In this document: piece by piece, positions 6,433 to 12,601 of the stretch | Layout of the letters: every line of letters starts with the position of its first letter | Numbering within the stretch: position 1 is the stretch's first letter | DNA from: Bacillota bacterium | GTDB lineage: Bacteria; Bacillota; UBA994 | Assembly (NCBI GenBank): GCA_018725275.1 | Contig: QLUC01000046.1 | Location: 1-12,601, forward strand | DNA length: 12,601 bases | Direction: 5' to 3' | The notes under the pieces: generated by a model | Databases searched by the model: none | Told to the model about the DNA's origin: nothing | What the model saw: only the letters and a program-made list of their open reading frames with translations | Made by a program: the position numbers and the translations under genes

Positions 6433-8691
6433 TCAAACACCTTGTAGCCCGGCCAAGACGCGTTCAATGGTCGCCGGCAGTTCGGTAACTCGCACCTTGA
6501 TGGCGTCGTAGATGGCATTGGTGATGGCCGGAGTAATCGATATACAGACTACCTCCCCCACCCCCTTGGCCCCAAAAGGACCGGTCTTCTCTACCACCTC
6601 GACCACAGTGGTAGATATTGGGGGGGTGTCCATGGCCGTGGGGATGATGTAGTTATTAAAATTTAGTGTGCGTACCATTCCTTGGTCGATGATAATATCC
6701 TCGGTCAGCGCGTAACCCATGCCCATGACGGTACCACCCTCGGACTGGCCCTCCAAGCCCTGCAAATTAATGACCCGCCCGGCATCAGATACGGCACTGA
6801 CTTGGAGGACTTCCACTTGCCCCGTCAGGGTATCGACTTCCACCAGGGCCACATGGGCATTGGTGCCAAAAACTAAATGGGGCAGGCCATAGACCGAGGG
6901 GACCTCCTCCGTGGCCTTGGGGGCGTCAAAGCGCCCTGCGGCACAGCATGTCTGCCCATTTTGCAGCAACAGGGCGGCCACATCAAGGTAGGATAATGCC
7001 GTACCCCCCGCGCGAACCTCCGCTTCCCCCAACTCTACCTCCTCCACATCAACCACTAGCCTGGCACTGATACCCTGTTCCACTAACTCAACGACCTTCG
7101 TGGCGGCATCGATGATGGCATTGCCGGCGACATAGATGGAACGCGAGGCGGTTGACGTGCCTGAATCTGGAGTCTCCCCGGTATCACCCGTGACAACCTC
7201 TACTTGGTCGACACTGCACCCCAGGACCTCGGCGGCCATTTGGGCGAAGGCGATGGTATTGCCCTGCCCTATCTCCGGACAACCCACCCGCACGCGGAAA
7301 AACCCACTGGGCAAGAGTTCCACGCTAGCCGCCCCAAAGTCCGGCATCCGAAAGCCCAATCCGCAGCCTTTAATAGCCGCCGCCAAGCCGACTCCCCTTT
7401 TTTTCCACGGGCGAGAAGGCTCGGCCTTGTAGGTTTCGCGCTGAGACCACAATTCGGTCTGTCCTGCCGCCTGCAGGGTCTGCACGGGACCCATGGCCGT
7501 CACGAGGGGACTTCCTAGAGCGCCCTTATCGCCATCCTTTAACCCGTTCTTAATGCGGATGTCTAAGCGGTCTAGGCCTAACTCCTCCGCGAGAATATCC
7601 ATTTGTGTTTCCATGGCGAAGGTGACTTGGTTAACACCAAAGCCGCGCATCGCTCCACTGATGGAATTATTAGTATATACACAGTGCCCTTCCACCCTGA
7701 CATTGGGCACCCGATACGGCCCGCTGCAGTGCTCCATGGCCGAGTGCAGGATAGTCCCTCCGAGCGAGGCATAGGCACCGGTATCTGAGATAATGGATAC
7801 TTCATGGGCCAGCAGGGTGCCATCTGAAGTGGCCCCCGTCTTCATACGGACAATCATCGGGTGCTTCTTCCACCCCGTGACCATTGATTCTTCTCGGCTC
7901 AGCACTAACTTGATGGGACGCTTGGTGTTTAGGGCCAAGAGGGCGAGATGGATTTGCACCGTGATTTCATCTTTACCACCAAAGCCGCCGCCCACTAGAG
8001 TTGACACCATGCGGACCTTGTCTCGCTCCAGACCTAGCGCCCGGGCAATTTGAATGACATCCCGGTCCGGATACTGGGCCCCACAGTAGACGGTCAGCAC
8101 TCCGTCCGCGCCTAACATAGCCATACCGCCCTCGGTCTCTAAGAAGGCGGAGATGGGGCGGGAGGTGCGATACTCTCGCTCCACCACCACGGCGGAATCA
8201 GCAAAAGCACCCTCGACATCGCCATGATGCACCTTACTGTGCCGCAGAACATTGCCCTTCGCATGTATGGTTGGAGAGCTCTGCTGCATGGCCACCTCCG
8301 GGTCAAAGACTCCGGGTAAAAGCTCGTATTCCACCTTAATCAGCCCTAAGGCGTGGTCAGCCGCCTCCTTGCTTTCAGCGGCGAGCACCGCCACCGCATC
8401 ACCCACAAAGCGCACCTTGTCGCCACAAAGCACAGGCTGGTCTTGCACAACAATGCCATAAGCATTTAGTCCAGGAACATCGCGATGGGTGAGCACCGCG
8501 ACCACACCGGAGCAAGCCACAGCCTCGGCAATGTCAATGCTCTTTATTAAGGCGTGGGGATGAGGGCTGCGCAATACTCTCCCCCAGAGCATGTTCGGCA
8601 TACTGAGATCCGACATATACCGAGCTTCTCCGGTAACTTTTGTCCAGGCATCTTGTCGTGGGATGGGTTTGCCAATCCAGCGCAGGCTCAT
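6433..8691 (-). CDS. xdhA: Xanthine-dehydrogenase-type molybdenum subunit (intact)
   Basis: 752 residues, full length for the prokaryotic XDH/CoxL-type molybdopterin subunit. The N-terminal hammerhead domain (about 1-125) is followed by two cofactor domains with Q206 (GAQYPD), GGGFGGKDE (234-242), AMRGFG with R349, GCPEIGQGNT (470-479), and GPFGAKGVGE ending in the catalytic E713. With the FAD and [2Fe-2S] subunits beside it, it should hydroxylate hypoxanthine/xanthine or a related purine. The glutamate that binds the purine in animal xanthine oxidase (GGFGGKE) is D241 here, so specificity may differ. The ATG at 8691 is chosen because AAAGGGGGGAAGG lies just upstream and the protein starts at the family's normal position; the frame stays open to 8796 but that would overlap xdhC by 86 bp. 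Related enzymes of selenium-dependent systems carry a Mo-bound Se; nothing in the sequence proves that here. Confidence 0.9.
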   Translation of the reverse strand: MSLRWIGKPIPRQDAWTKVTGEARYMSDLSMPNMLWGRVLRSPHPHALIKSIDIAEAVACSGVVAVLTHRDVPGLNAYGIVVQDQPVLCGDKVRFVGDAVAVLAAESKEAADHALGLIKVEYELLPGVFDPEVAMQQSSPTIHAKGNVLRHSKVHHGDVEGAFADSAVVVEREYRTSRPISAFLETEGGMAMLGADGVLTVYCGAQYPDRDVIQIARALGLERDKVRMVSTLVGGGFGGKDEITVQIHLALLALNTKRPIKLVLSREESMVTGWKKHPMIVRMKTGATSDGTLLAHEVSIISDTGAYASLGGTILHSAMEHCSGPYRVPNVRVEGHCVYTNNSISGAMRGFGVNQVTFAMETQMDILAEELGLDRLDIRIKNGLKDGDKGALGSPLVTAMGPVQTLQAAGQTELWSQRETYKAEPSRPWKKRGVGLAAAIKGCGLGFRMPDFGAASVELLPSGFFRVRVGCPEIGQGNTIAFAQMAAEVLGCSVDQVEVVTGDTGETPDSGTSTASRSIYVAGNAIIDAATKVVELVEQGISARLVVDVEEVELGEAEVRAGGTALSYLDVAALLLQNGQTCCAAGRFDAPKATEEVPSVYGLPHLVFGTNAHVALVEVDTLTGQVEVLQVSAVSDAGRVINLQGLEGQSEGGTVMGMGYALTEDIIIDQGMVRTLNFNNYIIPTAMDTPPISTTVVEVVEKTGPFGAKGVGEVVCISITPAITNAIYDAIKVRVTELPATIERVLAGLQGV

Positions 8692-8695
8692 GCTG

Positions 8696-8708
8696 CCTTC
8701 CCCCCTTT
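8696..8708 (-). promoter_or_regulatory. Shine-Dalgarno deciding the xdhA start
   Basis: Minus-strand AAAGGGGGGAAGG occupies the 19-bp gap between the xdhC stop and the ATG at 8691. It supports the 752-residue start over the upstream in-frame extension that runs into xdhC. Confidence 0.75.
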
Positions 8709-8710
8709 CC

Positions 8711-9187
8711 TTAACCCTCAAATCGTGACGCTGCTGCCGCCTGCACGGCCTTAATAATCTTGATATACCCAGTACATCGGCACAGATTGCCCGCAATCGC
8801 TTCTTTAATTTCGGCTTCGGTGGGATTATGTTTTTCCATAAGCAAGGCCTTAGCCGATATGATCATGCCGGGAGTACAGTACCCGCACTGCACCGCTCCT
8901 TCCTGAACGAACGCCGTTTGCAAGGGGTCGAGTTTCCCACCTGCCGCCAAACCCTCGATGGTGGTAACGCTTCTCCCCGCAACTTGCCCGACCAACACTA
9001 GGCAAGAATTGACGGCGCGACCATCAAGTAGGACCGTGCATGCTCCACACTCTCCCTGTCCGCAGCCCTCCTTGGTTCCGGTAAGATCCAGCTGTTCGCG
9101 CAAAACATCGACTAAGCGCTCTCCCGGATGGCAGTGAATTTCCACAGGCGAGTTATTAAGCGTAAAACAAATTTTCTCCCTTTCCAT
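8711..9187 (-). CDS. xdhC: Xanthine-dehydrogenase-type [2Fe-2S] subunit
   Basis: 158 residues, typical of the small iron-sulfur subunit of molybdenum hydroxylases (called XdhC in E. coli; not the XdhC insertion chaperone). The N-terminal plant-ferredoxin-like domain has C42, C47, C50 and C62 (GCGQGECGAC...C) for the first cluster. The C-terminal helical domain has C101, C104, C136 and C138 (QCGYCTPG and NLCRCTGY) for the second. All eight ligands are present. It passes electrons from the molybdenum centre to the FAD subunit. The ATG is preceded by AGGGGGGTGA. It sits 12 bp after the GntR gene and 19 bp before xdhA, giving the order FeS-Mo-FAD. It is the only such subunit in the window and may serve both molybdenum proteins. 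Confidence 0.94.
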   Translation of the reverse strand: MEREKICFTLNNSPVEIHCHPGERLVDVLREQLDLTGTKEGCGQGECGACTVLLDGRAVNSCLVLVGQVAGRSVTTIEGLAAGGKLDPLQTAFVQEGAVQCGYCTPGMIISAKALLMEKHNPTEAEIKEAIAGNLCRCTGYIKIIKAVQAAAASRFEG

Positions 9188-9190
9188 TGT

Positions 9191-9200
9191 TCACCCCCCT
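9191..9200 (-). promoter_or_regulatory. Shine-Dalgarno of xdhC
   Basis: Minus-strand AGGGGGGTGA overlaps the last base of the GntR stop codon and ends 3 nt before the ATG at 9187 (7 nt from the G tract). It fixes the xdhC start and leaves no room for a separate promoter between regulator and enzyme genes. Confidence 0.75.
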
Positions 9201-9928
9201 TACTTCCTCACCAAAGTAAATTCATATTTATCGCTACGATAGTATTGTCGCCCGAAGTTTATGGCCCGGTCATTAGCATCGTACAGCACACCCTCCATCA
9301 AGATCATGGGAGTAAGGACGTCGACTGCCAACATCTTGGTCACCGCCTTTGGTGGCAGGACAGCGATCACACTCGACACAAATTGCTTGGGCCTGTGCGA
9401 GGTGAATTTTCTAAAAAATTCGGTCAAAGAGCTGCACCATTCACGGCCCACCAGCAGCCTTTCCTTGCCAAGCACCCAGAGGGGTATGACATCCCAGCAA
9501 TAAATTACTGGTATTCCGTCCGCTAAGCGGATGCTCTCGATGATATACCCTTCCGAATCATCCTCCAATTCCAACGACCTAGAGATGCTGGGTTCAAGTC
9601 TTTCCTGGCAGATGCGAATCACCTTGTCTTCGGCCTTCCTACCGGCGCTCTCAATGGTGTTATAGAGGCTGTCTAGCTTCTCCATGCCGGCGACGACCTT
9701 GGAGGGCTGTTTTTTGACGAATGACCCAACGCCGTGCCTGCGCAGCAGTAGTCCTTCTCTTTCAAGTACCGAAAGGGACTCCCGTAAGGTGCCCCGGCTG
9801 ACGCCTAGCTCCCCAGCCAGCTCTGGTTCGGTCGGCAGTTGCTGGCCAGACGGATAAATACCTAAAGAAATCCTCTGTTTGATTTCACTGGCAATCTCAA
9901 CATACAAGGGAGATCTAGAGCGATGCAT
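9200..9928 (-). CDS. GntR-family (HutC/UTRA type) transcriptional regulator
   Basis: 242 residues. Residues about 6-72 form the GntR winged helix: PLYVEIASEIKQRI, LPTEPELAGELGVSRGTLRESL, then the wing LRRHGVGSFV. Residues about 90-235 fit a UTRA effector-binding domain, including the conserved late stretch MILMEGVLYDANDRAINFGRQYYR-like pattern near 210-230. Such proteins bind small-molecule effectors and usually repress neighbouring operons. Here the gene lies inside the operon between ssnA and xdhC, one base after the ssnA stop (ATG at 9928, weak Shine-Dalgarno), so it is co-transcribed with what it probably controls, implying autoregulation. The effector is presumably a purine or catabolic intermediate, but that is inference. 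No operator could be identified because the gaps between genes are too short and the operon promoter is outside the window. Confidence 0.9.
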   Translation of the reverse strand: MHRSRSPLYVEIASEIKQRISLGIYPSGQQLPTEPELAGELGVSRGTLRESLSVLEREGLLLRRHGVGSFVKKQPSKVVAGMEKLDSLYNTIESAGRKAEDKVIRICQERLEPSISRSLELEDDSEGYIIESIRLADGIPVIYCWDVIPLWVLGKERLLVGREWCSSLTEFFRKFTSHRPKQFVSSVIAVLPPKAVTKMLAVDVLTPMILMEGVLYDANDRAINFGRQYYRSDKYEFTLVRK

Positions 9929-9929
9929 A

Positions 9930-11258
9930 CTAGAATCTGTTCCAAAGGGCAGCCGCTAGGCGTCTAGCTTCGGCTGCTATGGCTTTTTCGTCGAGGCCTG
10001 TTAAGACCCTCTGATGCATGCGAATCTTGCCACCCACGATGGTGGTACTAACCAACCCCCCGCTAACTCCAAAGAGAAGGTGGCCGTAAAAATTTCCGGC
10101 ATGGAGCGGAGTCGGAGGAGCATAATCAATGGTGATGATATCGGCGAAGGCCCCGGGTGTAAGAGAACCGACTGGGCGGGCAAAGTAGCGCGACATTATT
10201 TTCTGGTTATTCGTAAACGCCAGTTGGGGGACTTCTCCCCAGGCTGCGCCAGGGTCGCGGCGGTGAAATTTATGCAGCAGGTTGGCCACCTTAATGCCCT
10301 CGAACATATCGGCCGTGTAGGCGTCAGTCCCCATGCCGACTAATACCCCTGCGGCCAGCATCGCGTCCAGAGGCAAAGCTCCTACGGCATTACCCATGTT
10401 TGATTCTGGGTTGTGAGCCGCATTGGTGCCGGTTGTTGCTAACAGCTGCCGTTCCTCTGCCGAAATGTGGACGCAGTGGGCGGCCATAGTTTGCGGACCG
10501 AGCAGGGCATAAGATTGCAATCTCTCGACCACAGACATCCCATAGTTGTCGACGCAGTGAACTACATCAGCCAGGTCCTCGGCCACATGCAGGTGTACGC
10601 CCACGCCAAGATTATGGCTAACTTGGGCCGATTTTTTGAGCGTTTCATTGCCGACAGTGAACGAGGCATGAAGGCCAAAGGTAGCCGTGCACATAGGGTT
10701 GCCCGCCGCCAGACACTCGCGAACGTAGCTTTCGTTCTCAGCTATACCCTCTGCGGCTTTCTCCAGACCATCCCTATCGCTGACCTCGTAACATAAATTA
10801 TTGCGCACGCCAACCTCCTCGGCCGCTCGCCTGATGGTCCGCAAACTGCCGGTAATGGCGTTGGGACTGGCATGATGGTCCATGACAGAAGTTGTTCCAT
10901 TTTTAATGCAGTCCATGAAGTGAATAAGCGCACTGTAGTAGACACCTTCGAGGTCCAAGGCTTGGTCGAGTCGCCACCAAAGTCGCTCCAATATCTGCGT
11001 AAAATTCTTAGGGGAGGCATCCTTGAGGGCCATACCGCGAGCGAAAGTGCTGTAACAATGGGTGTGAACATTGGTCATTCCCGGCATAATTAGCCCGCCG
11101 CGGGCGTCCACAAACTGAGCACCCGGATACTTACCCCTTAGAGCGGAGGTACTCCCCACCTCAAGCACTACATCCCCCTCGCAGACCACCGCCCCGTCGG
11201 GGATGAAGGTTCCAACCGCATCAAGTGCAATTAAAACACCATTGCCTACAAGTATCAC
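9930..11258 (-). CDS. ssnA: SsnA-type amidohydrolase
   Basis: 442 residues, the same length as I recall for E. coli SsnA, with shared signatures: LWWRLDQALD (93-102), MDHHASP (126-132), FTV (200-202), HVAED (224-228), ESNM (285-288) and TADMFE (315-320). Amidohydrolase metal/catalytic residues are H65, H67, H224, E227, H261 and D312. SsnA was first linked to selenium-dependent molybdenum hydroxylase gene sets and later to anaerobic urate degradation in gut bacteria; its exact reaction is not settled in my knowledge. It may deaminate an oxidised purine or open a reduced ring. It follows preA by 12 bp with GTG start and AAGGGGGG overlapping the preA stop, so it probably acts in the same step series as the PreT-PreA reductase. 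Guanine deaminase is a less likely alternative. Confidence 0.85.
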   Translation of the reverse strand: MILVGNGVLIALDAVGTFIPDGAVVCEGDVVLEVGSTSALRGKYPGAQFVDARGGLIMPGMTNVHTHCYSTFARGMALKDASPKNFTQILERLWWRLDQALDLEGVYYSALIHFMDCIKNGTTSVMDHHASPNAITGSLRTIRRAAEEVGVRNNLCYEVSDRDGLEKAAEGIAENESYVRECLAAGNPMCTATFGLHASFTVGNETLKKSAQVSHNLGVGVHLHVAEDLADVVHCVDNYGMSVVERLQSYALLGPQTMAAHCVHISAEERQLLATTGTNAAHNPESNMGNAVGALPLDAMLAAGVLVGMGTDAYTADMFEGIKVANLLHKFHRRDPGAAWGEVPQLAFTNNQKIMSRYFARPVGSLTPGAFADIITIDYAPPTPLHAGNFYGHLLFGVSGGLVSTTIVGGKIRMHQRVLTGLDEKAIAAEARRLAAALWNRF

Positions 11259-11264
11259 TTGATT

Positions 11265-11272
11265 CCCCCCTT
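11265..11272 (-). promoter_or_regulatory. Shine-Dalgarno of ssnA
   Basis: Minus-strand AAGGGGGG overlaps the TAA of preA and lies 6 nt before the GTG at 11258. It supports that GTG as start and coupled translation with preA. Confidence 0.7.
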
Positions 11273-12470
11273 AGGTAGTTTGCAATTGCATATAGAGGCA
11301 ACCGTCGACCGGGCAGGCCGCCGCACAAAAACCGCAACCGACGCATTTTTCTTTGTCGATAATGGGCAGACGGTCGCTGCCTAGGTTGATGGCCTGATGC
11401 CCTCCATCGCGACAAGCTAGGTAGCAGCGGCCGCACTTGAGGCAACGGTCGGCAACTAGGGCCGAGAGAGCCTTGTGCCCTCGAGGGAGTTGGGAGTGCT
11501 CGACTAAATTCGGCAGGGCCCTACCCACTAGGTCCTCCACCCTCGCTATGCCTTGCCGACCCAAGTAATTGTCTAAACCATCGACGAGATCATCGATAAC
11601 GCGAAATCCATGCTGCATGACGATAGTACAAAGCTGCAAGTTGCGGGCCCCCAGCAGCAGGAATTCGACGGCGTCGCGCCAATTGCTGATCCCCCCGGTA
11701 GCCGTGATGGGTATATCCACCTTGCGGGCGATTTCAGCTACGCAGCGCAGGGCCACAGGCTTAATGGCAGGGCCAGAAATACCTCCGATGCAGGACTTGC
11801 CATTAACTTGCGGCAGAGGTGCATAATTGTCGATGTCCACCCCAATGATGCCCTTGACTGTGTTTATGGCACACACTCCATCCGCTCCGCTCCTCTTAAC
11901 GGCAGCTGCAGCCGCTGTGATGTCGGCAATTTGCGGCGTTAGTTTAATTACCACCGGAATCTTTTTGGCCGCCTCCTTAATCCAGCGCGCATTAAGCTCC
12001 GTCAATTCCGGGTTTTGCCCAATGGTGCTCCCCATACCCTTTTCGGGCATCCCATGCGGGCAGGAGAAGCTGCACTCAATCATATCGGCACCTGCCGCTT
12101 CCAGGCGGCGCACCAAGGACTGCCAATCAGCCTGACTCTTGCCCATGATGCTGGCCACAACGACTTTGTCGGGGAACTCTTTCTTCAAACGTACAATCCG
12201 CTTCTCGACCACGTCGACATGATGCTCGGAAATGAGGTCTATGTTCTGGAGGGCGATAAGGCGCTGCCCAGCATAGTCAAGGCCGGACATCATCGGATAA
12301 GCGAGGTTGACCACTTCTGTTTCTACGGAAGTTGTCTTGAGGACGGCCCCGGCCCAACCTAGTGAAAAGGCGCGAGCCACCATTTCGTCATCGTCGGTGC
12401 AGGGTGAGGCCGCCAAAACAAAGGGATTGCTGTAGTCGATGCCACAAAAACGCAGTTTGAGATCCGGCAT
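11271..12470 (-). CDS. preA: PreA-type dihydropyrimidine-dehydrogenase-like subunit (FMN, 2x[4Fe-4S])
   Basis: 399 residues. Residues about 1-310 are a dihydroorotate-dehydrogenase-like FMN TIM barrel; the C-terminus carries two [4Fe-4S] motifs, C343-C346-C349-C353 and C376-C379-C382-C386. Conserved positions against pig dihydropyrimidine dehydrogenase (recalled, not aligned by program): K45, N76, catalytic C137 in SFSCPHG, K176, and N203-T204 in INTV. The residue equivalent to pig Asn668, a pyrimidine contact, is S134 here. The usual reaction is NAD(P)H-linked reduction of uracil/thymine with PreT, whose gene end overlaps this ATG by one base. In this purine operon, followed by ssnA, another oxo-heterocycle is a real possibility. 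Fold and cofactors are secure; substrate is not. It also resembles the barrel part of YgfK-type proteins. Confidence 0.87.
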   Translation of the reverse strand: MPDLKLRFCGIDYSNPFVLAASPCTDDDEMVARAFSLGWAGAVLKTTSVETEVVNLAYPMMSGLDYAGQRLIALQNIDLISEHHVDVVEKRIVRLKKEFPDKVVVASIMGKSQADWQSLVRRLEAAGADMIECSFSCPHGMPEKGMGSTIGQNPELTELNARWIKEAAKKIPVVIKLTPQIADITAAAAAVKRSGADGVCAINTVKGIIGVDIDNYAPLPQVNGKSCIGGISGPAIKPVALRCVAEIARKVDIPITATGGISNWRDAVEFLLLGARNLQLCTIVMQHGFRVIDDLVDGLDNYLGRQGIARVEDLVGRALPNLVEHSQLPRGHKALSALVADRCLKCGRCYLACRDGGHQAINLGSDRLPIIDKEKCVGCGFCAAACPVDGCLYMQLQTT

Positions 12471-12601
12471 CAGAGTTGTCCCTCCCCGCCTGTGTTTACG
12501 GCCTGCAAAAACTCATCAATGGCGAGAGCCGCCTTCTGCCCCTCGGCTACGGCTTGCACCACGGTGCCACCCCCGTTAGCGGCATCGCCGGCGATAAAGA
12601 C
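12470..12601 (-). CDS. preT: GltD/PreT-type NAD(P)H flavoprotein subunit, C-terminal end (cut by window edge)
   Basis: Only the last 43 codons and the TGA are present. The fragment reads VFIAGDAANGGGTVVQAVAEG followed by an alpha helix; this GD-x(n)-T-V-V-A-x-x-G signature closes the FAD-binding site of the GltD/PreT/glutamate-synthase small-subunit family. Its TGA shares one base with the preA ATG (TGATG), the usual linkage of PreT and PreA, which together move electrons from NAD(P)H through FAD and iron-sulfur clusters to the FMN site. A GltD-like protein of another name cannot be excluded from so short a piece, but the preA neighbour makes PreT the natural call. Confidence 0.75.
   Translation of the reverse strand, partial: VFIAGDAANGGGTVVQAVAEGQKAALAIDEFLQAVNTGGEGQL

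Noticed and set aside
8692..8796. N-terminal extension of xdhA by 35 codons
   Set aside because: It would overlap the xdhC coding end by 86 bp, has no family resemblance, and the strong Shine-Dalgarno before the ATG at 8691 explains the start.
11265..11270. C-tracts on the plus strand at several gene junctions, at first sight a repeat family
   Set aside because: They are the complements of G-rich Shine-Dalgarno sites on the minus strand, each at the expected distance from a start codon.

Overview
The window is one uninterrupted minus-strand gene train for anaerobic purine (or purine-like heterocycle) breakdown. It has ten complete genes plus one cut by each edge. The largest gap between genes is 39 bp, several genes overlap, and no plus-strand gene is credible. 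Purine-rich Shine-Dalgarno sites (AAGGGGGG, AGAAGGAGGG), frequent GTG starts, a moderately high GC content and the mix of families suggest an anaerobic Gram-positive (Bacillota, Clostridia-like) chromosome. The lineage is an inference from style and gene content, not proven.

In transcription order (right to left): the 3' end of a GltD/PreT-type flavoprotein (12470-12601); a PreA-type FMN/2x[4Fe-4S] dihydropyrimidine-dehydrogenase-like subunit; an SsnA-type amidohydrolase; a GntR/UTRA regulator; the [2Fe-2S], molybdenum and FAD subunits of a xanthine-dehydrogenase-type hydroxylase (XdhC, XdhA, XdhB by E. coli naming); adenine deaminase; a second molybdenum subunit carried as two genes (422 + 336 residues), laid out like the NdhL/NdhM pair of clostridial nicotinate dehydrogenase; a 5'-deoxyadenosine/SAH-deaminase-type amidohydrolase; and the start of a BMP-family ABC transporter binding protein.

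A coherent reading: the BMP transporter brings in purine nucleosides or bases. Ade and two further amidohydrolases remove amino groups (adenine to hypoxanthine is the firm one). The molybdenum hydroxylases oxidise the ring (hypoxanthine/xanthine type). The PreT-PreA reductase with SsnA may then reduce and open an oxidised ring, as proposed for the YgfK/SsnA proteins of anaerobic urate-degrading gene sets. The GntR protein is a candidate local regulator.

The points most worth a second look are the split second molybdenum subunit and the 8-bp overlap at its junction, the presence of two molybdenum subunits but only one FAD and one Fe-S subunit, and a PreA whose expected pyrimidine-contacting Asn is Ser. 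No RNA genes, repeats, insertion sequences, CRISPR arrays or terminators were seen. The promoter of the operon must lie to the right of the window.
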